Shown here in pieces: positions 53,538 through 55,912 of a DNA stretch of 55,912 nt. The notes below the pieces were generated by a model. The model saw nothing but the letters and a program-made list of their open reading frames with translations, searched no databases and was not told the DNA's origin. Positions within the stretch are counted from its first letter, which is position 1. Each line of letters opens with the position of its first letter. Location: contig NZ_AQOH01000243.1 of NCBI RefSeq assembly GCF_000364705.1, positions 1 through 55,912 of the forward strand, given 5' to 3'. Source of the stretch: Pseudomonas fuscovaginae SE-1. Lineage in GTDB: Bacteria > Pseudomonadota > Gammaproteobacteria > Pseudomonadales > Pseudomonadaceae. The translations under genes and the position numbers were made by a program.

Positions 53538-53975
53538 ATGAATGCTCAAAAGGGTTTCACCTTGATCGAACTGATGATCGTTGTGGCGATCGTCGGGATT
53601 CTGGCAGCGGTCGCGCTTCCCGTGTATCAAAACTATACATACAGAGCAAAATTTTCTGAGGTTACGTCTGTCGCTAATACTTACCAAACGGCTGTGGCCT
53701 CTTGTGCTCAGGAAAAAGGCACACTTACTGGATGCAGCTTGGGGACGAATGGGATTCCAGGGAGTGTCGCAACGACCCACGTGGGTAGTGTCGCGGTGAC
53801 CGACGGGAAGATAACCGTAACACCTACAGCGACTACAAGTACTGCCTCTACTCTCATTCTTAATCCAGTTTTGGGTACGGCGGCTTTGACTTGGAGTGTT
53901 GATGCGGCAAGTGGTTGCCTTTCTACTCAAAATAGTGGTGCTGTGCCAGTTCTGTGTAAACAAGTTGGCAGTTGA
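53538..53975 (+). CDS. pilA: Type IV major pilin PilA, group I-like, C-terminal serine
   Basis: The 145-residue prepilin has a six-residue leader MNAQKG and the conserved helix FTLIELMIVVAIVGILAAVALPVYQNY with Glu+5. The globular part is Thr/Ser/Val-rich and carries four cysteines (56, 66, 127, 140); the last two probably close the C-terminal loop. The chain ends KQVGS, with serine as the final residue. In P. aeruginosa group I pilins the terminal serine receives an O-antigen unit from TfpO, whose homologue follows here. The first roughly 30 codons are like pilE, while the rest is less GC-rich than neighbouring genes. Expression is expected from the sigma-54 promoter. Confidence 0.93.
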   Translation: MNAQKGFTLIELMIVVAIVGILAAVALPVYQNYTYRAKFSEVTSVANTYQTAVASCAQEKGTLTGCSLGTNGIPGSVATTHVGSVAVTDGKITVTPTATTSTASTLILNPVLGTAALTWSVDAASGCLSTQNSGAVPVLCKQVGS

Positions 53976-53998
53976 TTGAGAGTTTTGGTTTTCAATAT

Positions 53999-54023
53999 AA
54001 GCGTCTTTCGAGGCGCTTTTTTG
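53999..54023 (+). terminator. Hairpin terminator between pilA and tfpO
   Basis: AAGCGTCT-TTCG-AGGCGCTT is an 8-base stem with a stable TTCG tetraloop, followed by a run of T, 23 bases after the pilA stop. It would favour high pilA and low tfpO transcript levels. Confidence 0.85.
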
Positions 54024-54042
54024 TTTTGGCTTGAGGTGCCGA

Positions 54043-55437
54043 ATGTTTTTTCATGTGCTCAATGTTCGGTGGGCGGTTTTTTCTTGCTTTCTTGTGATGG
54101 TTTACATTGCTTGCGCCCCGTATGGTCATGATTTGCAGAGGGTGGGGCAGGTTTTTATAGTGTTTTTTTGTTTTTTTTCTAAGGAAAAGTTTCGTGGTTT
54201 TTGGGGCGGGGGAGTAGCTAGTGTCCTTTTTTTTATTGTGCTTTTGGGTTTTTTTTCTTCATTAGACAGTAATCAGGTTGGCTGGGCTTTCGTAGAGCTT
54301 TCGGTTTTTATTGTGTTGGGAGCTTCTGCGCTGATGTTCTATAGCTATAGGGTGTCTGCCGGGGAGCGGGGTGACAAGTTATTTTTGGGTTTTACTTTTT
54401 TTTTGTGCGCGGCCAAGATAGCTCAATTTTTTGTTGGCGTGACCTCTGTTTTTTGGGGCGGGGCGGGGATTTTAGATACAAGTCTGCTTTTTGAGGGTTT
54501 TTCAAATAGACGCTTTTATGGTCAGTTTCAGACGTTCACTATCCCTATACTGTCTCTACCCTTGTTGCTGTTCGCACTCAAGCGCTCCTCGCGTATTGTG
54601 GTCTTCTTTTTTTTGAGCTTTTGGTGGCTTATCGCGATAACCGGAGGTACTCGTGGTACTTGGCTTGGAATGGCGTTAGCGGCCTGCGTATTGTCTTCAG
54701 TGGGCCGCTCCGGCAGACGCTGGATAATATGGCAGCTGTTGGCCATTTTTACTGGCATTACCCTCTACTGTCTCCTCTTCAGTGCCTTTCCGGGCTACCT
54801 TGGCATTGAAGTCACCAATGTCGTCAGCGAACGCCTGACCACTTCCCTTTCCGCTCGGGACGTCATCTGGCAACAAGCCTGGGACATGATCCGCGAACGC
54901 CCCTGGCTCGGCTTCGGCCCCATGCACTTCGCCGATATCCACAACCCCATCGCCGCCCACCCGCACCAGGCCATCCTGCAATGGGCCTGCGAATGGGGTA
55001 TCCCCTCCACCCTGCTGGTAATGTGGCTGGTCGGCCGCGGGCTCTGGGCGACCTTCCGCCTGGTCCGCGAGCGCGCCGACTCCAACGACCCGGTCGACCT
55101 GCTGCGCGTCTGCCTGTTCGCCAGCCTGATCGGCGCCCTGGCCCAATCGATGGTCGACGGCGTGATCGTGATGCCGTACTCCCAGTTGTGGCTGTCCCTG
55201 GTGGTCGGTTGGCTGATGGGCATTCATGTCTGGAAAAGCGAGCCCGCCAAACCCAATGCCTTCATCCACTGGTCATGGATGGGCATCAGTACCGCCGCCG
55301 TACTGTTCCTGGCCTACGTGGCAATCCGCGATGTGCCGCACCTGGATGAGCGCAACAAACTCTACCAGCAGCAATACGGCGGACATCTCCAACCCCGTTT
55401 CTGGGCCCAGGGCGTAATCGCGATCAAGCCCGATTAG
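54043..55437 (+). CDS. tfpO: Pilin O-glycosyltransferase TfpO/PilO-like (O-antigen ligase family)
   Basis: A 464-residue polytopic protein with about 10-12 hydrophobic segments and the WaaL/Wzy_C layout. A periplasmic loop (about residues 255-320) contains ERPWLGFGPMHFADIHNPI and HPHQ (His306, His308), like the essential His region of O-antigen ligases. ITGGTRGTW is an expected Arg motif. Its place right after pilA and before tRNA-Thr matches TfpO of P. aeruginosa group I strains, which transfers an O-antigen unit to the pilin C-terminal serine. The ATG follows GAGGTG. The first two thirds of the N-terminal half are AT-rich; see findings. An alternative is an ordinary O-antigen ligase. Confidence 0.8.
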   Translation: MFFHVLNVRWAVFSCFLVMVYIACAPYGHDLQRVGQVFIVFFCFFSKEKFRGFWGGGVASVLFFIVLLGFFSSLDSNQVGWAFVELSVFIVLGASALMFYSYRVSAGERGDKLFLGFTFFLCAAKIAQFFVGVTSVFWGGAGILDTSLLFEGFSNRRFYGQFQTFTIPILSLPLLLFALKRSSRIVVFFFLSFWWLIAITGGTRGTWLGMALAACVLSSVGRSGRRWIIWQLLAIFTGITLYCLLFSAFPGYLGIEVTNVVSERLTTSLSARDVIWQQAWDMIRERPWLGFGPMHFADIHNPIAAHPHQAILQWACEWGIPSTLLVMWLVGRGLWATFRLVRERADSNDPVDLLRVCLFASLIGALAQSMVDGVIVMPYSQLWLSLVVGWLMGIHVWKSEPAKPNAFIHWSWMGISTAAVLFLAYVAIRDVPHLDERNKLYQQQYGGHLQPRFWAQGVIAIKPD

Positions 55438-55476
55438 CTTGCTCCGTTCGTCGCCCGATGCTAGCGTTAGCGCCAC

Positions 55477-55552
55477 GCCGGTGTAGCTCAGTCGGTAGAG
55501 CAGCGCACTCGTAACGCGAAGGTCGCAGGTTCGATTCCTGTCTCCGGCACCA
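55477..55552 (+). tRNA. tRNA-Thr (CGT)
   Basis: A 76-base cloverleaf with encoded CCA. Anticodon loop CTCGTAA gives CGT; T-loop GTTCGATTC; D-arm GCTC/GAGC. Acceptor GCCGGTG pairs with CTCCGGC except for a T-T at the sixth pair; the anticodon stem has A-C and G-A mismatches. It marks the right border of the pilin cassette, as in P. aeruginosa. Confidence 0.92.
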
Positions 55553-55560
55553 GTAAAATC

Positions 55561-55588
55561 AAGGCTTGCAGCGATGCAGGCCTTTTTT
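55561..55588 (+). terminator. Terminator after tRNA-Thr
   Basis: AAGGCTTGCA / TGCAGGCCTT hairpin with GCGA loop and TTTTTT. Confidence 0.85.
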
Positions 55589-55599
55589 ATTTTTGGGGC

Positions 55600-55912
55600 G
55601 GGCTAGCACAGGGCTAGCAGGATGGACGTTCCGAATTTCGAAAGAATTTGCGCTTGGATCCGACTCTCGGCTGGTTTGCACGCTGGGAAACATTAGGATT
55701 TCTGCCCCTTTTTCCTTGAGGTTCTTCATCTGGCAGGAGTGGTCGGATCAATGGCCGACCGCAAGCTACTTGCGAGTCATTGGGGGCGGAAGTCACTTGA
55801 AGCGGCATTGGGCTGACGAATCGATCCGCCCTTTTCTCTAAAGCTCGCCAGTAGGCGTCCAAGGGGCTCTTAGGTTCTGTATGAAAACCTTTGAAACCCC
55901 ATCGCGGCCCCT
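55600..55912. other. Non-coding right edge with a short direct repeat
   Basis: These 313 bases hold no ORF with good codon use or ribosome-binding site. GGGCTAGCACA GGGCTAGCA (about 55601-55619) is a tandem 9-base repeat just downstream of the tRNA. Nothing else can be named; the next gene may lie outside the window. Confidence 0.4.

Noticed and set aside
55566..55862. Two short ORFs on opposite strands in the right edge
   Set aside because: No ribosome-binding site, no recognisable domain, and codon use unlike neighbours.

Overview
The window is a chromosomal core segment of a Pseudomonas species, probably of the fluorescens/putida side of the genus. This rests on high GC content, GTGGGAGC-type and TTCGCGGGCAAGCC-type REP palindromes, and a gene order that, from memory, follows P. 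aeruginosa PAO1 from about PA4588 (gdhA) down to PA4525 (pilA). No phage, plasmid, CRISPR array or complete insertion sequence is visible. Species cannot be fixed from the sequence alone.

Left part (1-16 kb): the 3' end of ettA, gdhA with an NtrC-type palindrome in front, a GreA/GreB-like factor, two small secreted or lipid-anchored proteins, a DUF4105 and a DUF3015 envelope protein, a Lon-family protease, a large unrecognised lipoprotein, a UPF0114 membrane protein, an FKBP isomerase, a small gene behind a Fur box, yjdM and ispB. Middle-left (16-28 kb): rplU-rpmA, obg, proB-creA, rpsT (reverse), then murJ and the coupled chain ribF-ileS-lspA-fkpB followed by ispH. These serve translation, cell-wall and isoprenoid synthesis.

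Middle (28-41 kb): the minor pilin/PilY1 cluster fimU-pilV-pilW-pilX-pilY1-pilE, with a divergent extra FimT/GspH-like pseudopilin, an AlgR-type box and no pilY2; then thiO, the pilS-pilR two-component system, bamD, rluD and pgeF. The minor pilin operon points the opposite way from what I remember of PAO1. Middle-right (41-49 kb): clpB behind a heat-shock-type promoter, tRNA-Asn and tRNA-Pro, ndh, several Pseudomonas-conserved small proteins, yacG and coaE.

Right end (49-55.9 kb): pilD-pilC-pilB on the minus strand and pilA divergent from pilB, with a clear sigma-54 promoter and an upstream inverted repeat that could bind PilR. Directly after pilA comes a polytopic O-antigen-ligase-family gene of the TfpO/PilO type, then tRNA-Thr(CGT). 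This matches the group I pilin cassette of P. aeruginosa, and the pilin ends in serine, the residue glycosylated by TfpO there. The first half of tfpO is AT-rich with long T runs and the second half has ordinary GC-rich Pseudomonas composition, which suggests a mosaic gene with a recombination boundary near 54.7-54.85 kb.

Taken together, most of the type IVa pilus parts list is here: sensor and regulator (PilS/PilR), assembly ATPase (PilB), platform (PilC), prepilin peptidase (PilD), major pilin (PilA), pilin glycosyltransferase (TfpO), minor pilins and PilY1. The most interesting material is the pilA-tfpO-tRNA cassette, the rearranged minor pilin operon, and several promoter sites (NtrC, Fur, AlgR, sigma-32, sigma-54) that link genes to named regulators.
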